Shown here piece after piece: positions 1 through 8,823 of a stretch of 64,000 nucleotides of DNA. Below the pieces are notes generated by a model. The model was not told the origin of the DNA. It made no database searches and worked only from the letters and a program-made list of their open reading frames with translations. Source of the stretch: Streptomyces sp. CC0208 (GTDB taxonomy: Bacteria > Actinomycetota > Actinomycetes > Streptomycetales > Streptomycetaceae); the NCBI RefSeq assembly GCF_003443735.1, contig NZ_CP031969.1, positions 8,184,001 to 8,248,000 of the forward strand, read 5' to 3'. Numbering within the stretch: the stretch's first letter is position 1; every line of letters starts with the position of its first letter. The position numbers and the translations under genes were made by a program.

Positions 1-1548
1 CTGGGTGAGGCACGGGTCGCGGTCACTGCCGGTGGCCTGCGCGCCCAGCGACTCCTGCCCCGTCTCCTGGCGCCATGTGGCCATGTCGGTGTACTCATGC
101 CCGCCCCACAGCAAGGCCCAGCCCGGCGAGCCGTGGTAGTCGTTGCCCTGCATCAGCACGGACGACGCGTCGAAGGCCCCTTGCGCCGACACGACGGGCG
201 AGCCGTTCGTGACGAACACGTTGTTGCGCACGGTGACGCCGCGCAGGCTGGGTTCGAGCCGCAGAGCCGGGGCGCGGACGGCGCCGTTCGCCTTGGTCAG
301 CACCGTGTTCTGGTAGATCGAGAGGTCGCCGACCCGCGATCCCAACGCCACGATGCCGCCGTACTGCGGGAGCTTGCGGCTGTCGTTGTGGCTGATGTTG
401 TATCGGATCGTGTTGTCCCTGTGCGCCGTGTTCGGGGCGGCGGAGTACGCCAGGAAGCCCGAACCGTCGTTGCCGTAGGCCAGGTTGTACTGCATCAGCG
501 AGTGAGACACGTTGTTGTCGAGGCCGAACCCGCCACCGTCCACCGTGGAACCGGTGTGGTTGCCGTAGGAGATGTTCTTCTCCAGCGTCATCCACGACGA
601 GTCGTACGTCCAGATGCCCTCAGGACCCTCGACGGCGTCCGGTGCGGACGAACTCCCGTTGTCGTGGCTGACGGACCGCTCCACCCTCCCACGGTGGACA
701 CTGCCGAGGACGATGCCGCTGCCGGTGTTGCGGTCGGCCGCGAGGGGGTCTCCGACATTCCGATACGTCGTCACCCTCGACACCGTCAGCTTGTCGTGCG
801 CGTAGGAGGGCGCGTCCGCGGAGAAGGGCGGACCGTCTGCCACGAGACCGGCGTCCTGGTTGTCGTGCAGTGTGCAGTCACTGATCACCACGTCGCGGAA
901 GCCGGACGCGCCGCTTCCGCCGTGCAGCCGGAGGCCGTCGCGGAAGCCGGACACCTCGACGTCCGAGACCCGGACGTACGGCAGCTTCCTGCCGTCGGGC
1001 AGATCGTTGACCAAGGCGATGCCCTCGTGCGATCCGTAGGACGCGGCGTCGCCGACGAGGGCAAGGTCACGGACGATGACGCCGCTCGTGTTGTGCACCT
1101 CGATGCCGCGCGTGCCGCGGGCCGTGATCGTCGCGCGGCCCTCTCCGTAGGAGTCGATCACGACAGGCCTGCGGGCGTTGCCGGCGTCCCCCTGGCCGAT
1201 GCTCAAGCTGCCCGGAAAACGTGCCCCCGCCTTCAGCCGCAGCCGGTCGCCCGGCTTGAACCGCACGGCGTCGGCGCGCGAGAGCGTGCGCCAGGCGGTC
1301 TGCGGTGTGCGGCCGTCGTCGCCGTCGTCCCCCTGCGGACTGAGGTAGAACACTCGTCCGTCCTTGGGGTTCTCCAACAGGGGTACGTACGGGGCGGGCA
1401 CACTGCACCCGGCCAGCAGCAACGCGGTCGCGCACAAGCCGGCCGCGACACTCGGCCGCAGCGGACCGGCGACCGCCCCGGTGCTCTTCGTGTGGGCCGG
1501 CCGCTGCAAGCCGGTGGCTCCGTCGCCTTCGTTCCGCTGGCGCAACAT
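1..1548 (-). CDS. Right-handed beta-helix lipoprotein (partial)
   Basis: The gene enters from its ATG at 1548 and runs off the left edge of the window, giving 516 codons with no stop. An AGGAG-type site lies just before the ATG. Residues 1-55 form a long positively charged lipoprotein signal with the lipobox LLLAGC. After it comes a mature protein with the right-handed parallel beta-helix style of short repeated strands rich in G, N, D and V (for example GVIVRDLALVGD and DVVISDCTLHDNQDAG). This is the fold of pectate lyases and other surface polysaccharide-active enzymes. It probably sits on the outer face of the membrane and acts on a polysaccharide, but I see no catalytic residues that define a substrate, and the C-terminus is missing. 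It is divergent from the glutaminase gene. Confidence 0.75.
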   Translation of the reverse strand, partial: MLRQRNEGDGATGLQRPAHTKSTGAVAGPLRPSVAAGLCATALLLAGCSVPAPYVPLLENPKDGRVFYLSPQGDDGDDGRTPQTAWRTLSRADAVRFKPGDRLRLKAGARFPGSLSIGQGDAGNARRPVVIDSYGEGRATITARGTRGIEVHNTSGVIVRDLALVGDAASYGSHEGIALVNDLPDGRKLPYVRVSDVEVSGFRDGLRLHGGSGASGFRDVVISDCTLHDNQDAGLVADGPPFSADAPSYAHDKLTVSRVTTYRNVGDPLAADRNTGSGIVLGSVHRGRVERSVSHDNGSSSAPDAVEGPEGIWTYDSSWMTLEKNISYGNHTGSTVDGGGFGLDNNVSHSLMQYNLAYGNDGSGFLAYSAAPNTAHRDNTIRYNISHNDSRKLPQYGGIVALGSRVGDLSIYQNTVLTKANGAVRAPALRLEPSLRGVTVRNNVFVTNGSPVVSAQGAFDASSVLMQGNDYHGSPGWALLWGGHEYTDMATWRQETGQESLGAQATGSDRDPCLTQ

Positions 1549-1572
1549 CGCTCCTGTCTGCTCGATGGCCGA

Positions 1573-1595
1573 GCGGACCCCGATGCGGGGTCCGC
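1573..1595. promoter_or_regulatory. 10-bp inverted repeat upstream of lipoprotein gene
   Basis: GCGGACCCCG and CGGGGTCCGC form perfect 10-bp arms around a 3-nt loop. The repeat lies about 25 nt before the lipoprotein start codon and inside the divergent spacer with the glutaminase gene. It could be an operator or a hairpin in the 5' untranslated region. It has no T-run on either side, so a terminator is less likely. Confidence 0.45.
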
Positions 1596-1774
1596 AGACT
1601 GTCACCCTGACGTGCGAGACGGGGACCGGTGGGCCAGCACGCGGAGTTCGGCTCAAGACACGCCTGATTGGCCTCCTGCCGGTACCGCTGCCGCACCCGC
1701 GACCAGACCGCGTCCGGGAGCGGCCCGCGCAGCACCACGCAGCCCCGGAGACGCTCCCATGACAGGGGTGCGGC

Positions 1775-2704
1775 ATGATGACGCTCATGTCATCGCAGTT
1801 CCAACCGGTCCTGGAGCGCATCGCCGCCGAGATCGAACGGACCCCCGACCGCGGTCGGCCCGCCGACTACATCCCGGCACTCGCCGCCTGCGACCCGCGC
1901 ACTTTCGGCATGGCCGTCGCGGAGCTGGACGGCACGGTGTACGGCGTCGGGGACTGGCGCGAGCCGTTCTCGACGCAGTCCATCACCAAGGTGTTCACCC
2001 TCGCGCTCGACCTGGCCCGCGAGGGCGACGAGCTCTGGGAGCACGTGGGCCGCGAACCCTCCGGCAACCCCTTCAACTCCCTGGTGCAGCTGGAGTACGA
2101 GAACGGCATCCCGCGCAACCCGTTCATCAACGCGGGCGCCCTCGTCGTCACCGACCGCCTCCACAGCCGTACCGGAGACGCGGCGGGCGAGTTGCTGTCG
2201 TTCCTCCGCGAGGAGAGCGGCAACCCGGCGCTGGCCTTCGACGAGGAGGTGGCCGCCTCCGAGGCCGCCCACGGCGACCGCAACGCGGCTCTGGCCCACT
2301 TCATGGCCGCGTACGGCAACATCGACAACGACATCCCGGTCCTGCTCGACCAGTACTTCCGCCAGTGCTCCCTCAGGGCGTCCTGCGCCGACCTGGCCCT
2401 CGCCACCACCTTCCTGGCCCGCCACGGCATCCGCGCCGACGGCAACCGCCTGCTCACCCTCAGCCAGGCCAAGCAGATCAACGCGATCATGCTGACCTGC
2501 GGCACGTACGACGCGGCGGGCGACTTCGCCTACCGGGTGGGCCTGCCCGGCAAGAGCGGGGTGGGCGGCGGAATCATCGCGGTGGTCCCGGGGCGCTGCA
2601 CGCTGTGCGTATGGAGCCCGGGTCTGGACGAGCGGGGCAACTCGGTGGCGGGCGTGGCGGCCCTGGACAGGTTCACGACGCTGACGGGTGTCTCCGTGTT
2701 CTGA
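1775..2704 (+). CDS. glsA: Glutaminase (GlsA family)
   Basis: Glutaminase hydrolyses L-glutamine to glutamate and ammonia in the cytosol. The 309-residue protein has the length and order of the bacterial serine-dependent glutaminase family, which uses a beta-lactamase-like fold. The catalytic S-x-x-K is at Ser69-Lys72 (QSITK). It is followed by the conserved GNPFNS segment and the YENGIPRNPFINAGA block, and near the C-terminus by the glycine-rich GKSGVGGGI loop. The start is set at the ATG at 1775. In-frame ATGs at 1778 and 1787 are alternatives, because the upstream GGGGTG site is weak. The gene stands alone, divergent from the beta-helix lipoprotein. Family assignment is secure; the exact start is not. 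Confidence 0.93.
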   Translation: MMTLMSSQFQPVLERIAAEIERTPDRGRPADYIPALAACDPRTFGMAVAELDGTVYGVGDWREPFSTQSITKVFTLALDLAREGDELWEHVGREPSGNPFNSLVQLEYENGIPRNPFINAGALVVTDRLHSRTGDAAGELLSFLREESGNPALAFDEEVAASEAAHGDRNAALAHFMAAYGNIDNDIPVLLDQYFRQCSLRASCADLALATTFLARHGIRADGNRLLTLSQAKQINAIMLTCGTYDAAGDFAYRVGLPGKSGVGGGIIAVVPGRCTLCVWSPGLDERGNSVAGVAALDRFTTLTGVSVF

Positions 2705-2825
2705 GGCGGGGTGAGCCATCCCGGACCCCATACCGGACCCGCATCCCGGACCCGACCACGCACCGGTCACACCCCGGTCGCCGCCTCGTCGCCCGCCCGC
2801 CACCCACGGCTGACACGCTGCTCGC

Positions 2826-4229
2826 GTGCTGGCCAACATCCCCGTCGATCTCCGCCGCTGCCAGGTCCTCGGTCTGGTCGGCACCGCCTTTCTCGCCGCC
2901 GGCGGGGAGAGCGCGGGAGCCCTCCCCGTCCGTGAACTCCTCACCCCGGCCTCGCCCCAGGCGGCCCTGGGACTGGTCGGTGCCTACTTCGGTGTCGTCC
3001 TGCTGATCGCGGCCTGGCTCCTCCTCGGCCGCCTGGTGCGCAGCCCCGACCAGCGGCCCGGCACGCGCGAGCTCATGGCCGTCCTCGTCGTCTGGTCGAT
3101 TCCGCTGCTGCTCGCCCCGCCCCTGTTCAGCCGGGACGTCTACAGCTACCTCGCCCAAGGCGCCATGGCCGACGCCCACATGGACGTCTACGCCCACGGC
3201 CCCGCCCTGCTCGGCGGTCCCCTCGCGGACGAGGTCGCCCCCATGTGGCGCGACACGGGCGCCCCGTACGGCCCCGTCTTCCTCGGCCTGGCCTCCGCGC
3301 TGGCCAAGATGTCCCGCGGTGAACTCCCCGCCGGTCTGCTCGGGTTGCGGCTCGTCGCCCTGCTCGGCGTGGCCCTGATGGCCGCCGTCCTGCCCCGCCT
3401 GGCCCGCCACAGCGGTGCCGACCCGGCCGCGGCGCTCTGGCTCGGCGCCCTCAACCCGCTCGTGCTGCTGCACCTGGTCGCCGGCGCCCACAACGACGCC
3501 GTCATGCTCGGTCTGCTCGGCCTCGGCCTGGTCGCCGCCCTCGGCCGGTGGCCGGTCCTGGGAGCCGTACTCGTGACGCTCGCCGCCCTGGTCAAGGCCC
3601 CCGCCGTCCTGGGGCTCGCCGCGATCGTCGTGCTGCGCGTCCGGGCCGGCGACCGTCCGGCGAAGGCCGTGGTGACGGCCGTCGTCTCGGCAGCCGTCAC
3701 CACCGTCGCCGCGACGGCCGTCGTAGGCACCGGCTACGGCTGGATCGGCGCCCTCAACACCCCTGTGTCGTCCGGGAACTGGGCCCTCACCAGCCTCCTC
3801 GGCCGCGCCACCGCAGCCCTGCTGGAACGGCTCGGCAGCGATCTCGCCCCGCTGGCCGTCCCGTTCTGGCACGCGCTCGGCATCGTCACGGCCGTCGCCG
3901 TCATCGGCCACACCTGGCTGCGCCTGCGTCCGCGACCCGTCTACGCCCTCGGCCTGAGCCTGGCCACCCTCGCCGCCCTCGGCCCGGCGATCCGACCCTG
4001 GTACGCGCTGTGGGGGCTGTTCCTCATAGCGGCCGCCGCGCCCAGCGCCTCGGTACGGCACCGGGTGGCCGCGGTGACAGGTGTGCTCGCGCTCGCCACC
4101 CTCCCGAGCGGCGGCCCGGCCGACACTGGGCAGCTCGTCCTCGCCGTCTCCGGAGGCGTACTCGCCCTGGTGGTGCTGGTCCAGGCCCACCAGACGGCCC
4201 AGGCCCCGGCCCCGGGGCGTACGGCATGA
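2826..4229 (+). CDS. Polyprenol-phosphomannose-dependent mannosyltransferase, MptB-like
   Basis: This is a polytopic membrane protein of 467 residues with about a dozen hydrophobic segments. It resembles the actinobacterial GT-C enzymes (MptB family) that use polyprenol-phosphate-mannose to extend alpha-1,6-mannan chains on lipoglycans. Family-like blocks are the early loop FSRDVYSYLAQG, with its Asp in a periplasmic loop as in GT-C enzymes, and later GAPYGPVF and NPLVLLHLVAGAHNDA. It starts at a GTG (2826) with no clear Shine-Dalgarno site. Its stop overlaps the next start by four bases (ATGA), so it is translationally coupled to the GT87-like gene. Acceptor and linkage in this organism are inferred. 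Confidence 0.75.
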   Translation: MLANIPVDLRRCQVLGLVGTAFLAAGGESAGALPVRELLTPASPQAALGLVGAYFGVVLLIAAWLLLGRLVRSPDQRPGTRELMAVLVVWSIPLLLAPPLFSRDVYSYLAQGAMADAHMDVYAHGPALLGGPLADEVAPMWRDTGAPYGPVFLGLASALAKMSRGELPAGLLGLRLVALLGVALMAAVLPRLARHSGADPAAALWLGALNPLVLLHLVAGAHNDAVMLGLLGLGLVAALGRWPVLGAVLVTLAALVKAPAVLGLAAIVVLRVRAGDRPAKAVVTAVVSAAVTTVAATAVVGTGYGWIGALNTPVSSGNWALTSLLGRATAALLERLGSDLAPLAVPFWHALGIVTAVAVIGHTWLRLRPRPVYALGLSLATLAALGPAIRPWYALWGLFLIAAAAPSASVRHRVAAVTGVLALATLPSGGPADTGQLVLAVSGGVLALVVLVQAHQTAQAPAPGRTA

Positions 4230-5587
4230 GGGCGCCGGCAACGGAGCGCGGCCGGCTGCTGCTGGTCCTCGCCGCCGGCACCGCCGTCACCGTCTTCACG
4301 GCGACCGTGCCGCTCCTGCGCGACTGGTTCGACCTGCGCGTCTACCACGGAGCCGTCGACACCTGGATCCACCACGGCGGACGGCTCTACGACTACCGAG
4401 TGCCGGGGACGACGTACGGCTTCACGTACCCGCCGTTCGCGGCCGTCGCCATGCTCCCGATGGCCCTGCTCGACCTGCGCGCCGCGATCGCGGTGGGCCT
4501 GCTGCTGAACCTGGCGGCGCTGGCCGTGGTCGTGCGCCTGCTCACCGGCCGGGCCTGGCGGCGTCACGGCTGGTACGGCTGTGCCCTGGGCGCCTGCGCA
4601 CTCGCGCTGTTCGAACCGCTGCGCGACACCTTCAGCTTCGGCCAGGTCAACCTCCTGCTGCTGGCGCTCGTCCTCGTCGACGCGTGGCTGCTCGCCACCG
4701 GCCGGGAGCGCTGGGCCGGTGCCGGGGTCGGGCTGGCCGCCGCGGTGAAGCTCACACCGGCCCTCTTCATCGGCCTGCTCCTGCTCGCCCGGCGCGGGCG
4801 TGCGGCGGCGGTCGCCACGGTCGTGGCCCTGACCGCGACGGGGTTCGCGGCCCTCGTGGCGCCGGACGCCTCGCGGTTCTACTGGACCGACGCGATGTGG
4901 GACACGGCCAGGGTGGGACGGCTGGACTACGTCTCCAACCAGTCGTTGCAGGGCGTCCTGGCCCGGCTCGGCGAGACGGACCGCGCGGTCTGGGCGGTGG
5001 CCGTGCTGCTGACCCTGGGGGTGTGGGCCGTACGGGCCCGGCGGGCGGTGGCGGCGGGGGACTGGGCGGCCGCGTTCGCGCTGACCGGGCTGACCGCCTG
5101 TCTGGTCAGCCCGATCACCTGGGTGCACCACCTGGTGTGGCTGCTGCCGTCCTTCGCCGTTCTCGTGCGTGCAGGGCACCCGCGGATCGCGGGCGCCCTG
5201 CACGCCGTGCTGTGCACCAGCGTGGTGTGGCTGTGGTTCGACGACGCGTCGGGCATCGACGGCTTCCTCGGCAGCAACCTCTACACCTGGGTCACGCTCG
5301 GCCTGTTGCTGCGGCTTCCGGCGGGTCAGTCGGCGACCGGCCGCCCGAACCGGGCCCGCAGCGCCAACGCCATCGATCCCGCGCCGAGTCCGGCGGCGCC
5401 CAGGATGGCCCACGTCTCCAGCCAGCCGGGCCCCGCGGGCTCCGGTGACACCGCCGCCGCTGCTGCCACCGGCACCGCCTCGGGCCCGGGCTGCGGCTTC
5501 ACCCTGAGCGCGTCCAGCGAGCCCACCGGCTCCACCCGCCCGGCAGCGCCGAACCCCCAGTCGAGCAGCGCGCGCGCCTCCTCGTAG
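4226..5587 (+). CDS. GT87-family membrane glycosyltransferase (alpha-1,2-mannosyltransferase-like)
   Basis: This is a second GT-C type membrane protein with DUF2029/GT87 features. DLRVYHGAVDTW lies in the first loop, then YGFTYPPFAAV, the block FGQVNLLLLALVLVDAWLL, and KLTPALFIG. Members transfer mannose from polyprenol-phosphate donors in lipoglycan assembly. It starts by ATGA overlap with the MptB-like gene, which suggests a two-gene glycolipid or lipoglycan operon. The oddity is the end: the family core stops near 5330, but the frame continues about 85 more residues to 5587. That Pro/Ser/Ala tail is simply antisense to the 3' end of the convergent carboxypeptidase gene. The tail is probably non-functional or reflects a lost stop codon. 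Confidence 0.78.
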   Translation: MRAPATERGRLLLVLAAGTAVTVFTATVPLLRDWFDLRVYHGAVDTWIHHGGRLYDYRVPGTTYGFTYPPFAAVAMLPMALLDLRAAIAVGLLLNLAALAVVVRLLTGRAWRRHGWYGCALGACALALFEPLRDTFSFGQVNLLLLALVLVDAWLLATGRERWAGAGVGLAAAVKLTPALFIGLLLLARRGRAAAVATVVALTATGFAALVAPDASRFYWTDAMWDTARVGRLDYVSNQSLQGVLARLGETDRAVWAVAVLLTLGVWAVRARRAVAAGDWAAAFALTGLTACLVSPITWVHHLVWLLPSFAVLVRAGHPRIAGALHAVLCTSVVWLWFDDASGIDGFLGSNLYTWVTLGLLLRLPAGQSATGRPNRARSANAIDPAPSPAAPRMAHVSSQPGPAGSGDTAAAAATGTASGPGCGFTLSASSEPTGSTRPAAPNPQSSSARASS

Positions 5588-6507
5588 ACCGTGAAGCCGC
5601 CGCCCGCCTGAGGGTTCATCACCGTCACGACGAGCGTCCGTTCGCCCCGGCGGGCGGCGGCGACGAGTGTGTTGCCGGCGTGGCTGGTGTAGCCGTTCTT
5701 GATCCCGATCAGCCCGTCGTAGGGCGCCACCCCGTCGGCACCGGTCAGCAGCCGGTTGGTGTTCCGGATGCCGTACCACCAGCCGCCCCGGCCGGGGAAC
5801 TGCGCCTCGGCCGTGCCGCAGTACCGCGCGAAGTCCGCGTTGCGCAGCCCCGCCCGGCCGAAGACCGCGAGGTCGTACGCCGAGGAGACCTGGCCCGGCG
5901 TGTCGTAGCCGTCGGGGGAGCGGACGTAGGTGTCCCGGGCGCCCAGGGCACGCGCCTTGGCCTGCATCCGGGCGGCCGTTGTCGACCAGCCGCCGCTGAG
6001 GCCGGCCAAGACGTGCACGGCGTCGTTGCCGGAGTTGAGGAAGACACCGCGCCACAGGTCGGCCACCTGGTAGGTCTGTCCCTCGGCGACGCCGACGAGA
6101 GAGCTGCCGGGCTCGATGTCCGCGAGTTCGTTCGCGCCGACCGTGTGTCTGAGGCCGCCGGGCAGCACCGGCAGGACGGTCAGGGCGAACAGGGTCTTGA
6201 GGGTGCTGGCCGGTGGCAGCCTGCGGTGGGCGTCGTGCGCCGCGAGGACCTCCCCGCTGTCGGCGTCGGCCACCACCCACGACAGTGCGGACACGTCCGG
6301 GACCCTGGGCACGCCCCGGTGCGGCCGGACCTGGACACCGGGGCGGTACAGGAGGGCGGGTGACGCGGCCGCGGGCGGTGGTGCGCCGGGCGCGCCGGGG
6401 TCGGAGCCCGTGTGCGCGGCTGCCGTCGCGGGGGCGAACACCAGCAGTCCCGTCATGCACAGGGCGCAGGTCGAGACGGCAACCCGGAAGGGAAATCCGA
6501 TAGTCAT
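5326..6507 (-). CDS. D-alanyl-D-alanine carboxypeptidase (S11 family)
   Basis: This low-molecular-weight penicillin-binding protein trims the terminal D-Ala of peptidoglycan stem peptides outside the membrane. Residues 1-31 are a signal peptide. Catalytic motifs are in the expected order: S101-T-L-K104, S159-G-N161, and KNG at 270-272 in the block GIKNGYTSHAGNT, which is the common actinobacterial form of KTG. A proline/alanine-rich linker and a C-terminal hydrophobic segment (about residues 362-382) end in a short basic tail, the usual membrane anchor. The ATG at 6507 has no evident Shine-Dalgarno site. The 3' end overlaps the convergent GT87 frame by 262 bp. Confidence 0.9.
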   Translation of the reverse strand: MTIGFPFRVAVSTCALCMTGLLVFAPATAAAHTGSDPGAPGAPPPAAASPALLYRPGVQVRPHRGVPRVPDVSALSWVVADADSGEVLAAHDAHRRLPPASTLKTLFALTVLPVLPGGLRHTVGANELADIEPGSSLVGVAEGQTYQVADLWRGVFLNSGNDAVHVLAGLSGGWSTTAARMQAKARALGARDTYVRSPDGYDTPGQVSSAYDLAVFGRAGLRNADFARYCGTAEAQFPGRGGWWYGIRNTNRLLTGADGVAPYDGLIGIKNGYTSHAGNTLVAAARRGERTLVVTVMNPQAGGGFTVYEEARALLDWGFGAAGRVEPVGSLDALRVKPQPGPEAVPVAAAAAVSPEPAGPGWLETWAILGAAGLGAGSMALALRARFGRPVAD

Positions 6508-6592
6508 ACTGCAAAGCTAGGAACGGACCGGCCGTACACCGCGCTGCCCGGGCCGTGCGGTGCGCCTGAGCACCCGGACGGGGGATGGCCCG

Positions 6593-7729
6593 TCAGCCCG
6601 CGGGCAGGGTCGGCTGGATCCGTCGCAGGAAGGTCGCGTTGTCCGGCGTCTCGCGCATCCGCTGCAGGAGCGTCTCCAGGTTGCCCTGGCCGTCGCCGTT
6701 CTGGAGAACCCTGCGCAGTCCTCGTACGGCGGTCAACTCCGCCGGAGTCAGCAGGCGTTCCTCGCGACGGGTGCCCGAGGGGTTGACGGCGACGGCCGGG
6801 AAGACGCGGCGGGAGGCGAGTTCGCGGTCCAGGCGGAGCTCCATGTTGCCGGTGCTCTTGAGCTCCTCGAAGTAGAAGTCGTCGGCGCGCGAGCCGGTCT
6901 CCACCAGGGCGGTGGCGAGGATGGTGAGCGAGCCGCCCTCCTCGGCGAGCCGGGCGGCGCCGAAGAACTTCTTGGGCCCGATCAGCGCGGTCGCGTCGAC
7001 GCCGCCGCTGAGGGTGCGGCCGTTGCCGGGGGCCGCGTTGTTGTGGGCCCGGCACAGCCGGGTCAGGGAGTCGAGCAGGATCACGACGTCCTCGCCGGCC
7101 TCGACGAGCCGCTTGGCCCGCTCGATGACCAGCTCGGCGAGTGCGATGTGCTGCTTGGGCGTGCGGTCGAACGTCGAGGCGTACACCTCGCCGCGCACGG
7201 AGCGCCGCATGTCGGTGACCTCCTCGGGGCGTTCGTCGAGCAGCACCACCATCAGGCGGCACTCGGGGTGGTTGCCGGCGACGGCGGCCGCGATCTGCTG
7301 GAGCAGCACGGTCTTGCCGGTCTTGGGCGGGGCCACGATCAGCCCGCGCTGGCCCTTGCCGACGGGTGCGATCAGATCGGCGACCCGCCCGGTCAGTCCG
7401 GACGCCGGGTGTTCGAGCCGGATCCGCTCGCGCGGGTGCAGGGGGGTGAGGTCGTGGAAGGTGCGGCGGTTCCGGTCGGGTTCGTGGCCGTTGACGCGGG
7501 CGACCTCGGTGAGGGCGCGCTGGGTGCCGCGCACCCCGTCGACGACGTCCCCCTTGCGCAGGCCGAACCGGCGGATCAGTGCGGGGGAGACCTGGAGGTC
7601 GGAGGGCGAGGGCAGCAGGCTCGCGGCGCGGAGGTGACCCTTCCCGCCCGTGTCGATGTCGAGGACGCCGGTGACGGCGCGGACCGGGGTCTGCTGCGGT
7701 ACTGGGGGGCTTTCGAGAGTGGTGGTCAT
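6593..7729 (-). CDS. rho: Transcription termination factor Rho, short paralogue
   Basis: Rho is the hexameric RNA helicase that ends transcription of untranslated RNA. This protein has 378 residues, about the size of the ATPase-plus-RNA-binding core. Residues 1-115 cover the primary RNA-binding region. Walker A is APPKTGKT (about 133-140). A DERPEEVTDM block follows, then Walker B VVILLDSLTR, the Q-loop/R-loop region GGVDATALIGPKKFFGAAR, and GSRADDFYFEELKSTGNMEL near the end. The principal Rho of high-GC actinobacteria normally carries a long charged N-terminal insertion; this copy lacks it and is therefore probably a second paralogue. The start at 7729 is chosen because AGGACAG precedes that ATG and the longer upstream frame has no Rho homology. 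Confidence 0.93.
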   Translation of the reverse strand: MTTTLESPPVPQQTPVRAVTGVLDIDTGGKGHLRAASLLPSPSDLQVSPALIRRFGLRKGDVVDGVRGTQRALTEVARVNGHEPDRNRRTFHDLTPLHPRERIRLEHPASGLTGRVADLIAPVGKGQRGLIVAPPKTGKTVLLQQIAAAVAGNHPECRLMVVLLDERPEEVTDMRRSVRGEVYASTFDRTPKQHIALAELVIERAKRLVEAGEDVVILLDSLTRLCRAHNNAAPGNGRTLSGGVDATALIGPKKFFGAARLAEEGGSLTILATALVETGSRADDFYFEELKSTGNMELRLDRELASRRVFPAVAVNPSGTRREERLLTPAELTAVRGLRRVLQNGDGQGNLETLLQRMRETPDNATFLRRIQPTLPAG

Positions 7730-7730
7730 G

Positions 7731-7850
7731 ATGGTCTGTCCTTTCGAGGACGGAAGGCATGGGACATGCGGAAGGAGGGGGAAGCCGCGAGAGGGAAGGC
7801 GGACAACGCCTTCGGGCGGCGGAAGACAGCACCCACAAGACCTGCGAGGT
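7731..7850 (-). promoter_or_regulatory. Pyrimidine-rich leader of rho
   Basis: On the coding strand, the 120 nt before the rho ATG are strongly C/T-rich and poor in G, with runs such as CCGCCTTCCCTCTCGC and CTTCCCCCTCCTTCCGC. C-rich, G-poor unstructured RNA is what Rho loads on (rut sites). In Escherichia coli, rho is autoregulated through its leader. An autoregulatory role here is an inference from composition only. Confidence 0.4.
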
Positions 7851-7953
7851 ACTGAGGAGAAGCCGGTACAGCGACCGGCGGGAGGAGAGAGAACTGGCAC
7901 CGGCGCCCCGAAACGGGCGTACACAAGTGCTAGCAGGACGGTACCACGGCGAC

Positions 7954-8781
7954 TCAGCGCGTGGCGAGGAGTCCGTACAGCAGCGGGATCCGAGGCTCGG
8001 GAAGCCGCCACCAGCCGGACGCCGTGCGGGTCATCCGCGACCAGCGCGGCCAGGGCAGCTCATCGCTCTCGCGCAGGCTCCGGACATTCAGTCCCACCGC
8101 CGTCAACGCGGTGACGACCTCTCCTATTCCGTGCATCCACTCGTAGCTCGCCGTGGCGCCCTCGACGGCCGGACCGTCGGTGTAGGTGTGGGTCGCATCC
8201 CGGTGCACGGGGCCGTCGCCGCCCAGGTAGTCGTGGCGCAGGAGGAGTTCCGGCCCCTCGTCCGGAGCGGGCTTGGGGCCCAGTGAGTTGAGCAGCGGAT
8301 GGAACTCCACCACGTACAACAGGCCACCAGGACGCAGCAGTCGGGCGATCACGTCCGCCCACCGTGTCAGGTCGGGCAGGTAGCACAGCGCGCCCTTCCC
8401 GGTGTACACGACGTCGAACTGCCGTCCTCCCAGCGCCTCGACGGCGTCGTACACGTTCGCCCGCACGTACTCGACGTCCACGCCCGCCCGCGACGCGATC
8501 CCCTGAGCGGCCGTGACGGAGGCCGCCGAGAAGTCCAGGCCCACCGCCCGGGCCCCACGGCGGGCGAGGGCGACCGTCTCCGTGCCGAGATGGCACTGCA
8601 GGTGGAGCACGTCACGGCCGGTGAGCTCGCCGAGGTCCTCCCACTCGAAGGCGGCGAACCAGCGCTCCGGATCGAGGTCCTGATCGAGGCCGTAGAACCG
8701 GCTGGCGAGGTGAACGGGGGTGCGGGCGTCCCAGTTGGCCTGGTTGACCCGCATCAGCCGCGCGTGCTCGTCGGACGTCAT
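7954..8781 (-). CDS. Class I SAM-dependent methyltransferase
   Basis: This is a 275-residue methyltransferase with a standard Rossmann-type SAM fold. Motif I is DVLHLQCHLGTETVALAR, with a Q-C-H variant in the glycine loop. The acidic strand-2 end is GLDFS, and the post-I region FDVVYTGKGALCYLPDL is followed by LLRPGGLLYVVEFHP. The family is common in Streptomyces and its substrate is not known to me. The ATG at 8781 is chosen because upstream codons carry no homology and overlap the ECF promoter region. It is divergent from the YciI/ECF operon and lies upstream of rho on the same strand with its own spacer. Confidence 0.82.
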   Translation of the reverse strand: MTSDEHARLMRVNQANWDARTPVHLASRFYGLDQDLDPERWFAAFEWEDLGELTGRDVLHLQCHLGTETVALARRGARAVGLDFSAASVTAAQGIASRAGVDVEYVRANVYDAVEALGGRQFDVVYTGKGALCYLPDLTRWADVIARLLRPGGLLYVVEFHPLLNSLGPKPAPDEGPELLLRHDYLGGDGPVHRDATHTYTDGPAVEGATASYEWMHGIGEVVTALTAVGLNVRSLRESDELPWPRWSRMTRTASGWWRLPEPRIPLLYGLLATR

Positions 8782-8823
8782 GGGGCCATCCAACCGCGAA
8801 CCGGATTCTTTTTCGCGCGCCGG

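Noticed and set aside
97..3006. Very long forward frame through the lipoprotein and glutaminase region
   Set aside because: It is antisense or out of frame to the beta-helix lipoprotein and glutaminase, which have clear domains, starts and codon bias; the long frame is an effect of high GC content.
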